From DASYXZ01 sp035308965 (GTDB lineage: Bacteria > Acidobacteriota > Terriglobia > UBA7540), in contig DATGFN010000065.1 of assembly GCA_035308965.1 (NCBI GenBank), positions 62,001 through 126,000 on the forward strand: a stretch of 64,000 bases of DNA, in the 5' to 3' direction. Each line of letters begins with the position of its first letter. The first letter of the stretch is position 1. Of this stretch, positions 8,039 to 16,991 are shown piece after piece. Both the position numbers and the translations under genes were made by a program. Under the pieces are notes generated by a model, which saw only the letters and a list, made by a program, of their open reading frames with translations, did not search any database and was not told where the DNA came from.

Positions 8039-8923
8039 ATGAAGCGCAGAGACTTTCTTGCTGGTTCCGCACTTGGTTTGGGCGCAGTCTGGTTGGGCGC
8101 AAAATCTTTCGGCCATCGTACCGCGGCCAAGCCCTTGGCTATTCCCGCCGGTGTTCGATTCAGTGCCTCGGACACCGTGACGCTCGGTAACACCGGAATC
8201 AAAACCAGCCGCCTGGCCATGGGTACAGGGACGGTGGGCTACGCGGGCCATTCGCACCAGACGGGGCTGGGCATGAAGGGCTTGCCGGACTTGCTTCAGA
8301 ATGGATACGACCATGGGTTGCGCTTTTTCGATTTGGCGGACTCTTACGGCAGCCACCTTTATGCCGCCGAAGCGTTAAAGCACATCCCGCGCGAGAAAGT
8401 TACGTTGCTGACCAAGTCGGATACGCGCAACGCGGCGGGAATGAAGGCGGACATCGAGCGTTTCCGCAAAGAATTGAATACGGACTACCTGGACATCGTG
8501 CTGATGCATTGCATGACCGAAGGAGATTGGACCACGCGTTTTCGCCCCGTGATGGACGTGTTGGAGGAGGCGCGCGGAAAGGGAATTATCCGTGCTCACG
8601 GCTGCTCCTGCCACACCATTGAGGCATTGCGCGCGGCCGCCAAAGATCCTTGGGTGCAGGTGGACCTGGCGCGGGCGAATCCCATCGGATCGCATATGGA
8701 TGCCGACCCCGAAACGGTGGTCTCCGTCCTCCGCGATATGCGGGCGGCGGGCAAGGCTGTGATTGGGATGAAAATTCTCGGCCAGGGCGATATGCGAACC
8801 CGGCAGGATGAAGCTTTGAAATATTCCCTATCGCTTGACTTGCTGCACGCCTTCACCATCGGAGCCGAGAGCCGGACCGAACAGGAAGACTTATTGCGCC
8901 GAATTTCCGCAGTTAACGCCTAA
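8039..8923 (+). CDS. Tat-exported aldo/keto reductase family protein
   Basis: I choose ATG 8039 rather than 8018 because GAGGG lies 7 bases upstream and the protein then begins MKRRDFLAGSALGLGAVWLG, a twin-arginine signal peptide. The 294 residues keep the AKR tetrad: D98 in RFFDLADSYG, Y103, K126 in LLTKSD and H157 in LMHCM. The barrel begins at LGNTGIKTSRLAMGTG. AKRs normally use NADPH in the cytoplasm. The Tat signal implies export in folded form, perhaps with bound cofactor, as for other Tat-linked oxidoreductases of this kind in acidobacteria and planctomycetes. The substrate is unknown. It stands alone. Confidence 0.83.
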   Translation: MKRRDFLAGSALGLGAVWLGAKSFGHRTAAKPLAIPAGVRFSASDTVTLGNTGIKTSRLAMGTGTVGYAGHSHQTGLGMKGLPDLLQNGYDHGLRFFDLADSYGSHLYAAEALKHIPREKVTLLTKSDTRNAAGMKADIERFRKELNTDYLDIVLMHCMTEGDWTTRFRPVMDVLEEARGKGIIRAHGCSCHTIEALRAAAKDPWVQVDLARANPIGSHMDADPETVVSVLRDMRAAGKAVIGMKILGQGDMRTRQDEALKYSLSLDLLHAFTIGAESRTEQEDLLRRISAVNA

Positions 8924-9213
8924 TCCGGAAATTAAGGTTTGTTCGGGCTAGTAAAGAATCTATTCCGAAGCTCCGGAATGGCCGGACCTGCCCGAATTCC
9001 CGACTAATAACAATTCCCTGCGCTGAATAACCTTTTCTTCTCAAGCCCCCCCGTTCTTTGGCAGACTGCTAGTGCCAGGGGATTACGAGCCCTTTTGGGA
9101 GAAATGGAAGGCTTCTCGGCACCCGCACGGGTATTTGCCCATATTTACTACGTCTGATAAGTCATGTTATGTTAACTACTGTGAATGGCAGGACTGGCGC
9201 GGGTCTGGGGGGC

Positions 9214-9606
9214 CTACCTGGCGGCTGGCGCCTGTTTTGACCCTTCCCACGTGCCTTTCTCGGTTCCGTGAGTCCAGTCCCCGGAAAGCTTGTTTCCCTT
9301 CAGGCTTCCAGTCAGAACGTACTCGTCCTGGTCGCCTGCAATGTGGACTTCAAGGACTTTCTTGGTGTAAGTCGCGTCGGATAGTTCCGATGACCCAATG
9401 GGTGAGGTAACGGATCCGGTGACGGTGTCCTTTTCTTGTTCGAGGGTTAAGGTGAACTGCATGTCTCCACGTGAACCGCCGTGTGACATGCATTCCCAGG
9501 TTCCCGTGAGAGGTCCGGGCTTGGGGTTTTTATTTTTGGCAGAGAGGAAGCTTGCCATGCTGAGGGTTAAAACAAATACGATGATCGAAACCAGGCGGCG
9601 TTTCAT
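9214..9606 (-). CDS. small exported protein of unknown function
   Basis: The start at ATG 9606 is supported by AAAGGAGC about 8 bases upstream, giving 130 residues; a longer reading from 9660 has no such site. A signal peptide (MKRRLVSIIVFVLTLSMASF, cleavage likely after LSA) is followed by a short beta-rich domain: GTWECMSHGG, FTLTLEQEKDTVTGSV, then VHIAGDQDEYVLTGSLKG and LSGDWTHGTEKGTW. The repeated G-x-W and T-G-S turns resemble small lipocalin-like or DUF-type domains that report on extracellular ligands, but I cannot name the family. It is probably periplasmic. It lies downstream of the M16 pair on the same strand, 140 bases away. Confidence 0.65.
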   Translation of the reverse strand: MKRRLVSIIVFVLTLSMASFLSAKNKNPKPGPLTGTWECMSHGGSRGDMQFTLTLEQEKDTVTGSVTSPIGSSELSDATYTKKVLEVHIAGDQDEYVLTGSLKGNKLSGDWTHGTEKGTWEGSKQAPAAR

Positions 9607-9746
9607 TCGTGTGCTCCTTTGAGGAATGCGTATTGCTTTTCTGTGATTGATCGTAACCATTTTTTCTCAAGCACGAGAATCGATTCTATAAATACGGCGG
9701 GGTAACTTCCAGCGAAATCTTGGGTGCAAACTCACGGGCGGATTCC

Positions 9747-11243
9747 CTATCTGCTTGCGGACGGATCAGTGGACCTCTCCAAATTGGCAACCCCGAGGTC
9801 AAGGTTTTGGATTGCAATAACTCGATAGTCGCCGAGTTTTTTCAAATCGTTGGTGAAAGCGGAGGCATTTCCCACCAGGACGATGATGTTGCGATCGGGA
9901 TCCAGATAATGCCGGGTGGCGTCCAACACCTCTTCGGTTCGAAGGGTGCGAAGCTCTTCCGGAAACTGGTTCCAATAGTCGAGGGGCAAGTTGTAGATCA
10001 TCAGATTCAAAACCTGTGTGGCGATCCCCTCGGGCGACTCCACGTCCAGGGCGAGATGGCCGGTCAAATAGCTTTGTGCGGTTTCAAGCTCCCCTTCGCT
10101 GATGGAGCGCCCCCGCAGGCGCTTCATTTCGTCAAGAGCCAACCGGAGGCTTTTGATCGTTTCGGAAGTCCGAGTAAATGTTTTGCTTTCCCAACTCCCC
10201 AGGGTCCGGTAGCAATCGATTTCGCTAGACGCGCTGTAAGTGAGGCCATGCTCGGTGCGCAGTGCCTTATAGAGGCGGTTGGTGGCCGGGCCGCCGAGAA
10301 TCTGATTGGCCACCGTCAGCGCCACGTAGTCCGAGCTGCTCCGCGGAATCCCGCGGTTGCCAATGCGGATTTCGGTTTGCACGGCATCCGGTTTGTCGAT
10401 AACCACAATTTGCCGCGAACCGGTCGCCGACGAAGAGCCGCCCTCAGGAATTCTGCCTGTCACGCGTCCCGCGGAGGACGACGTTCCCTCATTCTTCCAA
10501 CTCGAGAAATAGTCTGACGCCCGGCGAAATGCGTCCTGAGCGCGAATGTCTCCAATCACAATCAAGATTGAGTTCTCAGGCCGGTAATTCCTGGAGTAAA
10601 AAGTTCGAATATCGGCGGCTGTAATTCTGCGGACGGACTCCTCCACCCCGTCCGGAGGGTGTCCATAGGGCGTACCGGCGAAGGCGAGGCGGTCAAAGAC
10701 GGCGTCCGCTACGTAGGCGGGGTCATTCTTTGCCACAGAAAGTGCGGAGAGGGCCTGCTTGCGTTGGCGCTCGATTTCAGCGGCCAGGAAGGCGGGGTGC
10801 ATGGACATTTCGGAGAGCAAATCGAAGGCAAGATCGGTTTGGTCGGTCATGACGCTCAAGGCGACATAGGAATTGTCCCAATCTGCTCCTGTGTCAATGG
10901 TTCCGCCCACTCGATCGATGGCATGCGCAATTTCCTGGGCTGTATGTGAGGCGGTCCCCTGGTTAAGCAGCGAGGCGACCAGTTGAGCGGTGCCTGACAA
11001 CCCCATTGGGTCGGCCTCGGCTCCGGAGCGTATAACGAGGCGCAGGTTGATGATGGGGATGCCGGGGCGATCAATCACTGCCACTTGCATGCCGCTGGGG
11101 AGCACGTGAACGGCTGGCAGAGTCAGGTGAACCGCCGCGGGTGGAGGAACTGATGGGGGGAAGTCTGCGGCCAAAAGTGATGCCGCTCCCCAGAACAGCC
11201 CGGCGCACAAAAAGCGCGCTCCCGGTCCGATCCTAAACGCCAT
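9747..11243 (-). CDS. M16-family peptidase-like subunit lacking the zinc-binding motif
   Basis: The 498 residues begin with a signal peptide (about 1-26) and have two M16 domains. Where active members carry HxxEH this protein reads GTAQLVASLLNQGT (about residue 82), so it cannot bind zinc in the usual way. The C-terminal half keeps the R/Y pair used in substrate binding (RLYKALRTEHGLTYSA, about 330-345). In bacterial and mitochondrial M16 pairs a subunit like this partners with an active one. The active gene lies just upstream at 11275-12645 in the same direction, 31 bases away, so the two are very likely co-translated and form a heterodimer in the periplasm that degrades peptides or damaged proteins. 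Confidence 0.87.
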   Translation of the reverse strand: MAFRIGPGARFLCAGLFWGAASLLAADFPPSVPPPAAVHLTLPAVHVLPSGMQVAVIDRPGIPIINLRLVIRSGAEADPMGLSGTAQLVASLLNQGTASHTAQEIAHAIDRVGGTIDTGADWDNSYVALSVMTDQTDLAFDLLSEMSMHPAFLAAEIERQRKQALSALSVAKNDPAYVADAVFDRLAFAGTPYGHPPDGVEESVRRITAADIRTFYSRNYRPENSILIVIGDIRAQDAFRRASDYFSSWKNEGTSSSAGRVTGRIPEGGSSSATGSRQIVVIDKPDAVQTEIRIGNRGIPRSSSDYVALTVANQILGGPATNRLYKALRTEHGLTYSASSEIDCYRTLGSWESKTFTRTSETIKSLRLALDEMKRLRGRSISEGELETAQSYLTGHLALDVESPEGIATQVLNLMIYNLPLDYWNQFPEELRTLRTEEVLDATRHYLDPDRNIIVLVGNASAFTNDLKKLGDYRVIAIQNLDLGVANLERSTDPSASR

Positions 11244-11274
11244 GCTGTCCTTTTACGTCCACGAGTTCCCTGCT

Positions 11275-12645
11275 TCATTTTCCCGATTTCGAAGGCTGAT
11301 TCGACTGGGGGAAAACTTCCACGATGGTTACGTTTTCGGGCACGAAGTATTTTTTCGCTACTCGCTGCACGTCCTCGGGCGTAACGGCAAGAAAGCGTGT
11401 CCATTCGGTGTTGACAAGATCTGCGTCTTTGAGCACCACCGAATCGTATCCCAATTCATCACCGCGAGTCTTCACGGTTTCCCGGCTCACGATAAATTCC
11501 CGGAGGATTTGATTTTTCGCCTTGTCCAATTCCTGCGCAGGAACGGGCTCGTTCTTCAGGCGCTCTATTTCCGCGTCCATTTCCCGCTCGCCTTCCGCCG
11601 GAGTGCGTCCCTGGGTGAGGATGGCGAGGACGAAGAACAAATTGGGATCTTCCGTAAAATTTCCGGTACTTTGCGCATCCAGGGCGATCTGTTTTTCGTA
11701 CACCAGCCGCTGATAGATGCGCGAGCTTTCGCCTTCGGAAAGTATCTTTGCTGCTAATCGAAGCGGATAAGCGTCCGGAGTGCCATCGGCGGGCATGTGA
11801 TATCCTTCGACTAACGCGGGGAGTGCGACATCCAAATCCAGCTTGATCACGCGGCGGGCGGTTTGCATAGGCTCAGCGGGAATCTTGCGGTCGAGCGGCG
11901 CCCCGCCCGACGGGAGAGGCTCAAAATATCTATGAGCCAGCGTTTCCGCTTCGCTCGTCTGTAAGTCGCCGACGATCACAAGGGTGGCGTTGGAAGGCTG
12001 GTAATAGGTATCGTAGAAATGCTGGATGTCTTCGACGCTCGCGTGTTCAAGGTCATCCATGCTGCCGATGGTCTGGTGCCGGTAGGAATGCACGGTAAAA
12101 GCCGCTCGATAAAGCGTTTCAACCACTGAGCCGTAGGGCTGATTATCAAACCGGAGGCGCCTTTCCTCCTTCACCACTTCCCTTTCGGTTTTGAATGTCT
12201 GGTCGTTAATTTGGAGGTTTCGCATCCGGTCGGCCTCGAGCCAGAGCACCACCGGGAGATTGTTGCTGGGGACGGTTTCCCAGAAAACCGTGGTGTCCTC
12301 AGTCGTATAGGCGTTGTCTACCCCTCCGGACCGGACGATGTAATCGGAGAACCGCTCAGGGCCCAGATTTTTCGTCCCGTCAAACATCAAGTGCTCAAAT
12401 AGATGAGCAAATCCGGTTTTCCCCGGCGGCTCATCCTTTGAACCTACGTGGTACCAAACTTGAACCCCAACCACCGGGGCGTCGTGCTCCTCCACGATCA
12501 AAACACGAAGCCCGTTGGAAAGAACAAAATTGCGGATGGCGCAGGGGGGAATTTGCACTGCGGCGTTCCCTGCCCCGTGGAATACGGTGAGAATTACTAC
12601 GCAAAAGGCGGCCACACGCCAGTCGATTTTTCGAGAGTTTTCCAA
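11275..12645 (-). CDS. M16-family zinc metallopeptidase, catalytic subunit, exported
   Basis: I place the start at TTG 12645 (GGGG nine bases upstream), giving 456 residues with a signal peptide (MENSRKIDWRVAAFCVVI onward). The open frame continues back to 12903, but those extra codons run through the hairpin repeat at 12765-12848 and past an extended -10 box (TGATACAAT, 12703-12696), so they are unlikely to be translated. The HxxEH motif is intact (H81, E84, H85 in FAHLFEHLMFDG) and the distal glutamate lies in the EREVVKEERR helix. It is a pitrilysin-like peptidase that would cut unfolded peptides in the periplasm. It pairs with the inactive subunit encoded directly downstream. Confidence 0.86.
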   Translation of the reverse strand: MENSRKIDWRVAAFCVVILTVFHGAGNAAVQIPPCAIRNFVLSNGLRVLIVEEHDAPVVGVQVWYHVGSKDEPPGKTGFAHLFEHLMFDGTKNLGPERFSDYIVRSGGVDNAYTTEDTTVFWETVPSNNLPVVLWLEADRMRNLQINDQTFKTEREVVKEERRLRFDNQPYGSVVETLYRAAFTVHSYRHQTIGSMDDLEHASVEDIQHFYDTYYQPSNATLVIVGDLQTSEAETLAHRYFEPLPSGGAPLDRKIPAEPMQTARRVIKLDLDVALPALVEGYHMPADGTPDAYPLRLAAKILSEGESSRIYQRLVYEKQIALDAQSTGNFTEDPNLFFVLAILTQGRTPAEGEREMDAEIERLKNEPVPAQELDKAKNQILREFIVSRETVKTRGDELGYDSVVLKDADLVNTEWTRFLAVTPEDVQRVAKKYFVPENVTIVEVFPQSNQPSKSGK

Positions 12646-12695
12646 ATCGCTGAGCCCCGGTGCCGCCTGGTCAATCCAGAAGGCCAGGAAATAAA

Positions 12696-12704
12696 ATTGT
12701 ATCA
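12696..12704 (-). promoter_or_regulatory. extended -10 promoter of the M16 pair
   Basis: On the minus strand TGATACAAT gives a TGn-extended -10 hexamer TACAAT (12701-12696). No good -35 is seen, as is common with extended -10 elements. The implied start near 12689 leaves about 44 bases before TTG 12645. Confidence 0.4.
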
Positions 12705-12764
12705 CACGCGTCGCCGTGGCAGCCTCTGGCGCACAAGGCCCGGGACGGTATCCGGGTTTGCATC

Positions 12765-12848
12765 CCTGGGAACGCGGGCGTCCCGCCCCTTCTTGCTTAC
12801 CATTTGGTTGCGGGCGGGACGCCCGCGTTCCCAGGAAAATCAGGACAC
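12765..12848. repeat. interspersed GC-rich hairpin repeat, copy 1
   Basis: Two perfectly complementary 24-base arms (12765-12788 and 12812-12835; the first begins CCTGGGAACGCGGGCG) enclose a 23-base loop. Seven bases after the second arm comes GGACAC (12843-12848), which recurs at the same spacing in copy 3. The perfect arms suggest recent insertion or strong selection. It sits between the PP2C phosphatase gene and the M16 gene and is probably the reason the M16 open frame looks extended. Confidence 0.85.
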
Positions 12849-12899
12849 TTCCAGGCGCAGACACAGTTGGGTAAATGTCCGGCAGGAGAGCGATGTTCG

Positions 12900-14105
12900 T
12901 CAAGGTCGATTCACTTGAAGGATCAAGCAGGTAATATCGTCGTGCTGCCGCGTGGGGCCAACGAAGGCGTCCACTGATCTCATTAGATAGAGCAACGTGT
13001 CTGAAGCAGTACCCTGGGGAGGGGTCTTGAACAAATCAAGTACCCGCTTATCGTCGAATTCCTCTCCAACAGAATTCATTGCTTCCACAACCCCGTCGGT
13101 GAAAATCACCAGCAGGTCGCCGGGATTGAGTGTAACCGTGGCGGAGTTATAGCGCACATCGGCCATGATTCCAAAAGGCAAGCCTCCCGCCTCGAGCCGC
13201 TCGATTTGCCCGGACGCCCGGTGCAACAAAGGCAGGTTATGCCCTGCATTGATATAAGTGAGCGAACGAGACGCGGTATCAATTTCCGCGATAAACGCGG
13301 TGATAAAGCGTTGACCACCCACTCCATGCTGGCACGCATACAGGTTCAAACCTGCGATCAGGTTGGGCAATGAGGTCGGCTCCAGCGCCAACGTTCGCAA
13401 GCTGGCCTGGAATGTGGCCATCACCAGCGCCGCGGGGACGCCTTTGCCGGCCACATCCGCTACCGCTAAAACCAAATGGGGTGTTTCCGTCCCGGAGGAA
13501 TTTACCGCCCGAAGGAATGCGTCATAGTAGTCACCGGCCACCGTATTGGCGGGCCGCGTGGCAAAAGCAATGTCAAAGCCAGTGACCTGGATTGGTTTTG
13601 CCGGCACCAGGTGGCGTTGAATCTCGCGGGCGATTTCAAGATCGCGCTTCATGGTGACGCGGTCCGCAAGTTCGAGGGCAAGAAGCACCACGAAGGATGA
13701 CACCGCGAAAAGAAAAAATAGCTGGCCGCTCCATTCAAACTTGATTCCCCCGGCAAAGTTAAAATGGACGTCGAAAAACGCCAGCACACTGAACACGAGG
13801 GCGATCAGCAGGAAGACTCGCCGGGCCGGCGAAAGTTTTAAGATCATAGCCCAGAAGAAGGCACGCACCAACCTTAAGTACCGTCGGCTCTCATTCTCCC
13901 CTTGGAGCGCCTCCCATTCCACCTCGCGTGAATACATCGCGTAGCTGGCAAGAGCTTCCGTCTTGAACTGTCCCCAGAGATCCTGCAACTGCAAGCCCTC
14001 CGTCACACGTTGCCAGAAGGAATTGACTTCCTTCATCCTGTGATCGAGCCACGCTTCCAGCTTTTGAAAGAATCCGCCAGAGTCGTTAGTGGGGGAGGTT
14101 GGCAT
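12900..14105 (-). CDS. membrane-bound PP2C-type (RsbU/SpoIIE) serine phosphatase
   Basis: The 401 residues have a soluble N-terminal part with amphipathic helices (about 1-85), two to three membrane helices (about 92-150) and a PP2C/SpoIIE domain (about 155-400). The metal-binding aspartates appear in NTVAGDYYDAF, LAVADVAGKGVPAAL, FTDGVVEAMN and RQHDDITCLI. The sequence EIQRHLVPAKP before the domain is the usual RsbU linker. RsbU-type phosphatases dephosphorylate an anti-anti-sigma factor and so switch on a stress sigma factor. No such partner is encoded nearby. A TATAAT box lies 9 bases before the ATG and there is no Shine-Dalgarno site, so the mRNA is probably leaderless. Confidence 0.87.
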   Translation of the reverse strand: MPTSPTNDSGGFFQKLEAWLDHRMKEVNSFWQRVTEGLQLQDLWGQFKTEALASYAMYSREVEWEALQGENESRRYLRLVRAFFWAMILKLSPARRVFLLIALVFSVLAFFDVHFNFAGGIKFEWSGQLFFLFAVSSFVVLLALELADRVTMKRDLEIAREIQRHLVPAKPIQVTGFDIAFATRPANTVAGDYYDAFLRAVNSSGTETPHLVLAVADVAGKGVPAALVMATFQASLRTLALEPTSLPNLIAGLNLYACQHGVGGQRFITAFIAEIDTASRSLTYINAGHNLPLLHRASGQIERLEAGGLPFGIMADVRYNSATVTLNPGDLLVIFTDGVVEAMNSVGEEFDDKRVLDLFKTPPQGTASDTLLYLMRSVDAFVGPTRQHDDITCLILQVNRP

Positions 14106-14114
14106 TGGGAGGCT

Positions 14115-14145
14115 ATTATACGGCGGAACCTAATGTTCCAGTCAG
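14115..14145 (-). promoter_or_regulatory. promoter of the PP2C phosphatase gene, with an internal inverted repeat
   Basis: A perfect TATAAT (14120-14115, minus strand) lies 9 bases before ATG 14105. A weak CTGACT (14145-14140) is 19 bases upstream of it. Between them is GGAAC-N5-GTTCC (14125-14139), a possible operator. The expected transcript starts within about three bases of the ATG. Confidence 0.55.
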
Positions 14146-14160
14146 CGGCTGTGGGCCGGA

Positions 14161-15801
14161 TTACTGCCGGAACTTTTGCGCGATGGGATAACGCCGGCCA
14201 ATCCCAAACGCTTTGGCCGTCACCTTGAGAGCGGGCGCGGCTTGCTGCCGCTTGTATTCCGCGCTGTTCACGCGGCGTATTGTTTGGCGCACCAAATCCA
14301 GGTCCACTTGATGCTTTTGCGCGATCTCTTCCGCGCCCAGGTTTTCCTCAATGTACGCTTTCAGGATCGAGTCCAGAACGTCATAGGGCGGGAGGGTATC
14401 CTGATCCGTCTGGTTGGGCCGCAATTCCGCCGAGGGAGGTTTCTCCAGGCTGGCGAGGGGAATGCGTTCGCCGGCGCGGTTCAGATACCGGGCCAGTTCG
14501 TAAACCATGGTCTTGGGAACGTCGGCGATGGCGGCGAGCCCGCCCGCCATATCACCGTAAAGCGTGCAATAACCCACCGCCAGTTCTGATTTGTTGCCCG
14601 TGCTTATAACCAGCGCCCCCAATTTATTCGAAAGCGCCATCAGAATATTGCCCCGCACCCGGGCTTGAATGTTTTCTTCGGTTACGTCGCGGGGCAAGCC
14701 CTCAAATGCTGGATCGAGTGCACTGAGATAGTGTTCAAATACGGAGGTCATGGAAATGACGCGAAAATCGATTCTGAGGTTACGGGCCAGCGCCTCCGCG
14801 TCACGAACGCTTCCAGGAGAAGAGTAAGGGCCGGGCATGCTCACGCCCAGCACATTTTCCGGCCCCAGGGCGTCAGAGGCCAGGGTGGCGACCAGCGAGG
14901 AATCGATTCCGCCGCTCAGGCCCACGATCACCTTTGCGAAACCGCACTTGAAAACGTAATCGCGCATCCCCAGAATGAGCGCCTGGCAGACTGCTTCGAT
15001 TTCGGACGAGGGGGCGGGGTGGATATCCCCCGCGCCGCTCTCCGTGTCAAAGAGCACCAAATCCTCCTCAAACGACTTGGCCTGGGCGCATAGTTCGCCG
15101 CGCGCGTTAAAGGCCATGCTCGAGCCGTCAAACACAAGTTGATCGTTGCCGCCCACCTGGTTGACGTAGACCACGGGAAGGCGGTGGTGGGAGGCGAGGG
15201 TCTGGAGCATGTCATGGCGAAACTGAATTTTATCCGTGTTGAATGGTGATGAAGCGATGTTGATCAGAATTTTAGCGCCCGCTGCTACAGCTTCTTCCGC
15301 CGGGTCGCGCGTGTAAAGTTGCTTCTTCCAGAAATTCTTGTCATTCCAGATATCCTCGCAAATGGTCACCCCGAGTCTTTGGCCGCCCAGGCCGTAAAGC
15401 CCAACGTTGTTTCCAGGTTCAAAGTATCGGGACTCGTCGAATACATCGTAGAAGGCCAGCAGGATTTTTGAATAATCGAGCGCAATCCTTTTGCCGTGCA
15501 GGAGCGCTGCCGCATCCGACACCGGCTTGCCCTGTTGAGCGTTGGACCGGCGCACATATCCGACGATGGCGGGAATATCAGGGAGTAATGATGCGAGCCG
15601 ATTCACCTCGGTTTCCGACCGTTCAATGAATTCGGGTTTCTCTACCAAATCACGAGGAGGATAGCCACAGAGAGCGAGTTCGTGGAACACCACTAAGTCG
15701 GCTTTGCGGTCCGCCGCACACGTGGCGAACTTCACTATGCGCTCGATATTTCCGGCGAAATCGCCCACCGTCGTGTTGATTTGCGCCAAGGCAATTTTCA
15801 T
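14161..15801 (-). CDS. nadE: glutamine-dependent NAD+ synthetase
   Basis: The start at ATG 15801 gives 546 residues beginning MKIALAQINTTVGDFAGN; an upstream in-frame start would overlap the previous gene pointlessly. The N-terminal nitrilase-type amidase (about 1-260) has the Glu-Lys-Cys triad: E41 in FHELALCGY, the lysine in LDYSKILLAF and the cysteine in VTICEDIW. It releases ammonia from glutamine. The C-terminal synthetase has the ATP loop VGLSGGIDSSLVA. The enzyme makes NAD+ from nicotinic acid adenine dinucleotide in the cytoplasm. The start codon overlaps the stop of the upstream methyltransferase gene (ATGA), so translation is probably coupled. GGAAG precedes the ATG. Confidence 0.95.
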   Translation of the reverse strand: MKIALAQINTTVGDFAGNIERIVKFATCAADRKADLVVFHELALCGYPPRDLVEKPEFIERSETEVNRLASLLPDIPAIVGYVRRSNAQQGKPVSDAAALLHGKRIALDYSKILLAFYDVFDESRYFEPGNNVGLYGLGGQRLGVTICEDIWNDKNFWKKQLYTRDPAEEAVAAGAKILINIASSPFNTDKIQFRHDMLQTLASHHRLPVVYVNQVGGNDQLVFDGSSMAFNARGELCAQAKSFEEDLVLFDTESGAGDIHPAPSSEIEAVCQALILGMRDYVFKCGFAKVIVGLSGGIDSSLVATLASDALGPENVLGVSMPGPYSSPGSVRDAEALARNLRIDFRVISMTSVFEHYLSALDPAFEGLPRDVTEENIQARVRGNILMALSNKLGALVISTGNKSELAVGYCTLYGDMAGGLAAIADVPKTMVYELARYLNRAGERIPLASLEKPPSAELRPNQTDQDTLPPYDVLDSILKAYIEENLGAEEIAQKHQVDLDLVRQTIRRVNSAEYKRQQAAPALKVTAKAFGIGRRYPIAQKFRQ

Positions 15802-16427
15802 TTCGCTTCCGCCGTCTCGATTATAGCCGACCCTTGGTTTTGTACCGTGGGTTTTCGAGCGACTAGAGTGGCGATCCCGCGTCCAATCCAGGTTTCCCGA
15901 TAGTAAATAATTTTCCAATCTTCAAAAGCATTATACAATTCGGCGCGTTCCAGGAGATGATCAGGGTTGGCGGGACCAGTTCCAAATTGAAGCTGCTCGC
16001 GGGAAAACGTCTGATAAACCAGCAGTCCACTTGGTTTGAGAATATCCCGGATGAGTGGATAAAGCTTCGGGTCACGGTAGGAGGTGCAAACCACCGCGTC
16101 AAAAGTCAGCGGCGGCAGGGCGAAATGTTCAAGGTCAGCCTGTACCCAGCCGACGGTGGCTCCGTTTTTCCGCGCCAGTTCCCTGCCCTGCATTAACGCG
16201 GTCCGGCTGCGGTCCACCCCCACGGGATACAATCCGTGATGGGCAAGGAAAACGCAGTTGCGCCCTCCGCCGCAGGCGAGGTCAATGGCCCGGCCCGTCG
16301 TTGGGAGACAATGTGCAAACTGGGCGAGAATTCTGCTGGGATGGGTGGGCGCCGCCTGCTTGCTATATCGGTTGTCCCAGGAGTGAGTGGATGCTGTCAC
16401 GTGAAAAACATTGTCCGGTGAAATCAA
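15798..16427 (-). CDS. SAM-dependent methyltransferase, TehB/class I type
   Basis: The 209 residues contain motif I GRAIDLACGGGRNCVFLA (about 45-62), motif II GVDRSRTALMQG and WVQADLEHFALP, followed by FDAVVCTSYRDPKLYPLI. These are the SAM-binding elements of class I enzymes, closest in style to TehB-type proteins. The substrate cannot be inferred. The start is uncertain: TTG 16427 or GTG 16400, neither with a clear ribosome binding site. The stop overlaps the nadE start by four bases, so the two are in one operon. The link to NAD synthesis may be only organisational. Confidence 0.82.
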   Translation of the reverse strand: MISPDNVFHVTASTHSWDNRYSKQAAPTHPSRILAQFAHCLPTTGRAIDLACGGGRNCVFLAHHGLYPVGVDRSRTALMQGRELARKNGATVGWVQADLEHFALPPLTFDAVVCTSYRDPKLYPLIRDILKPSGLLVYQTFSREQLQFGTGPANPDHLLERAELYNAFEDWKIIYYRETWIGRGIATLVARKPTVQNQGSAIIETAEAK

Positions 16428-16521
16428 TAGGTGGCACGCTGTTATTGCTCTTGACTGCTAAGGATTGAGGCGCGAGATGAATCGATTTGTATGCCGCCTT
16501 GCTACAGGATCGTCACGCGGA

Positions 16522-16896
16522 TCATCTATCCTTGACGGTGGGCAATCCCGCTTCGGTCCACCCTCGCCACCCGCCGTCCATTGAAATCACATTGGTATAA
16601 CCCATCTTCTGAAGGTTATCGGCCGCCAAGGCAGAACGGAATCCACCGCCGCAATAGATGATGATTTGCGCATTGGGGTCGGGAACTTGTTTTTCTATAT
16701 CACGCTCGATCACGCCTTTGCTCAAATGGATCGCGCCGGGCAGGTGGCCGCGGGCCCATTCGCTCTCTTCCCGGCAGTCCACCAGGAGGAATTTTTCCCC
16801 GGCGTCAATTTTTCCCTTCACTGCTTTTACAGTGGTTTCTTTAACGCGTTTCTTTGAGTCCTCAACGAGCTTTAAGAATCCAGGTGCATGTTGCAA
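16522..16896 (-). CDS. single-domain rhodanese-like sulfurtransferase
   Basis: The start codon is TTG 16896, with GGGAGGG six bases upstream. The 124 residues form one rhodanese domain. FLLVDCREESEWARGHLPGA is the CH2A-type motif, the active-site loop is YCGGGFRS with C82, and GGWRGWTEAGLP closes the domain. Such proteins carry a persulfide on the cysteine and pass sulfur on in Fe-S, thiolation or detoxification routes. It lies near the ErpA-type gene on the same strand, separated by the YvlD-like gene, which fits a sulfur theme but does not prove one. Confidence 0.9.
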   Translation of the reverse strand: MQHAPGFLKLVEDSKKRVKETTVKAVKGKIDAGEKFLLVDCREESEWARGHLPGAIHLSKGVIERDIEKQVPDPNAQIIIYCGGGFRSALAADNLQKMGYTNVISMDGGWRGWTEAGLPTVKDR

Positions 16897-16991
16897 GTTT
16901 TTCCCTCCCGGACAATTGGAATGATTTTATCGATCCGAATCTGCGGTCCTCCGGGGATCTCGGTTTGCGCCTGGCCGTTGCCTCGAGGAGA

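Noticed and set aside
8949..8970. Terminator after the aldo/keto reductase gene (ATTCCG-N6-CGGAAT)
   Set aside because: The stem is only six pairs and no T run follows.
12646..12903. N-terminal extension of the M16 peptidase
   Set aside because: The added residues are translated from the hairpin repeat and from DNA before an extended -10 box; the signal peptide begins only at 12645.
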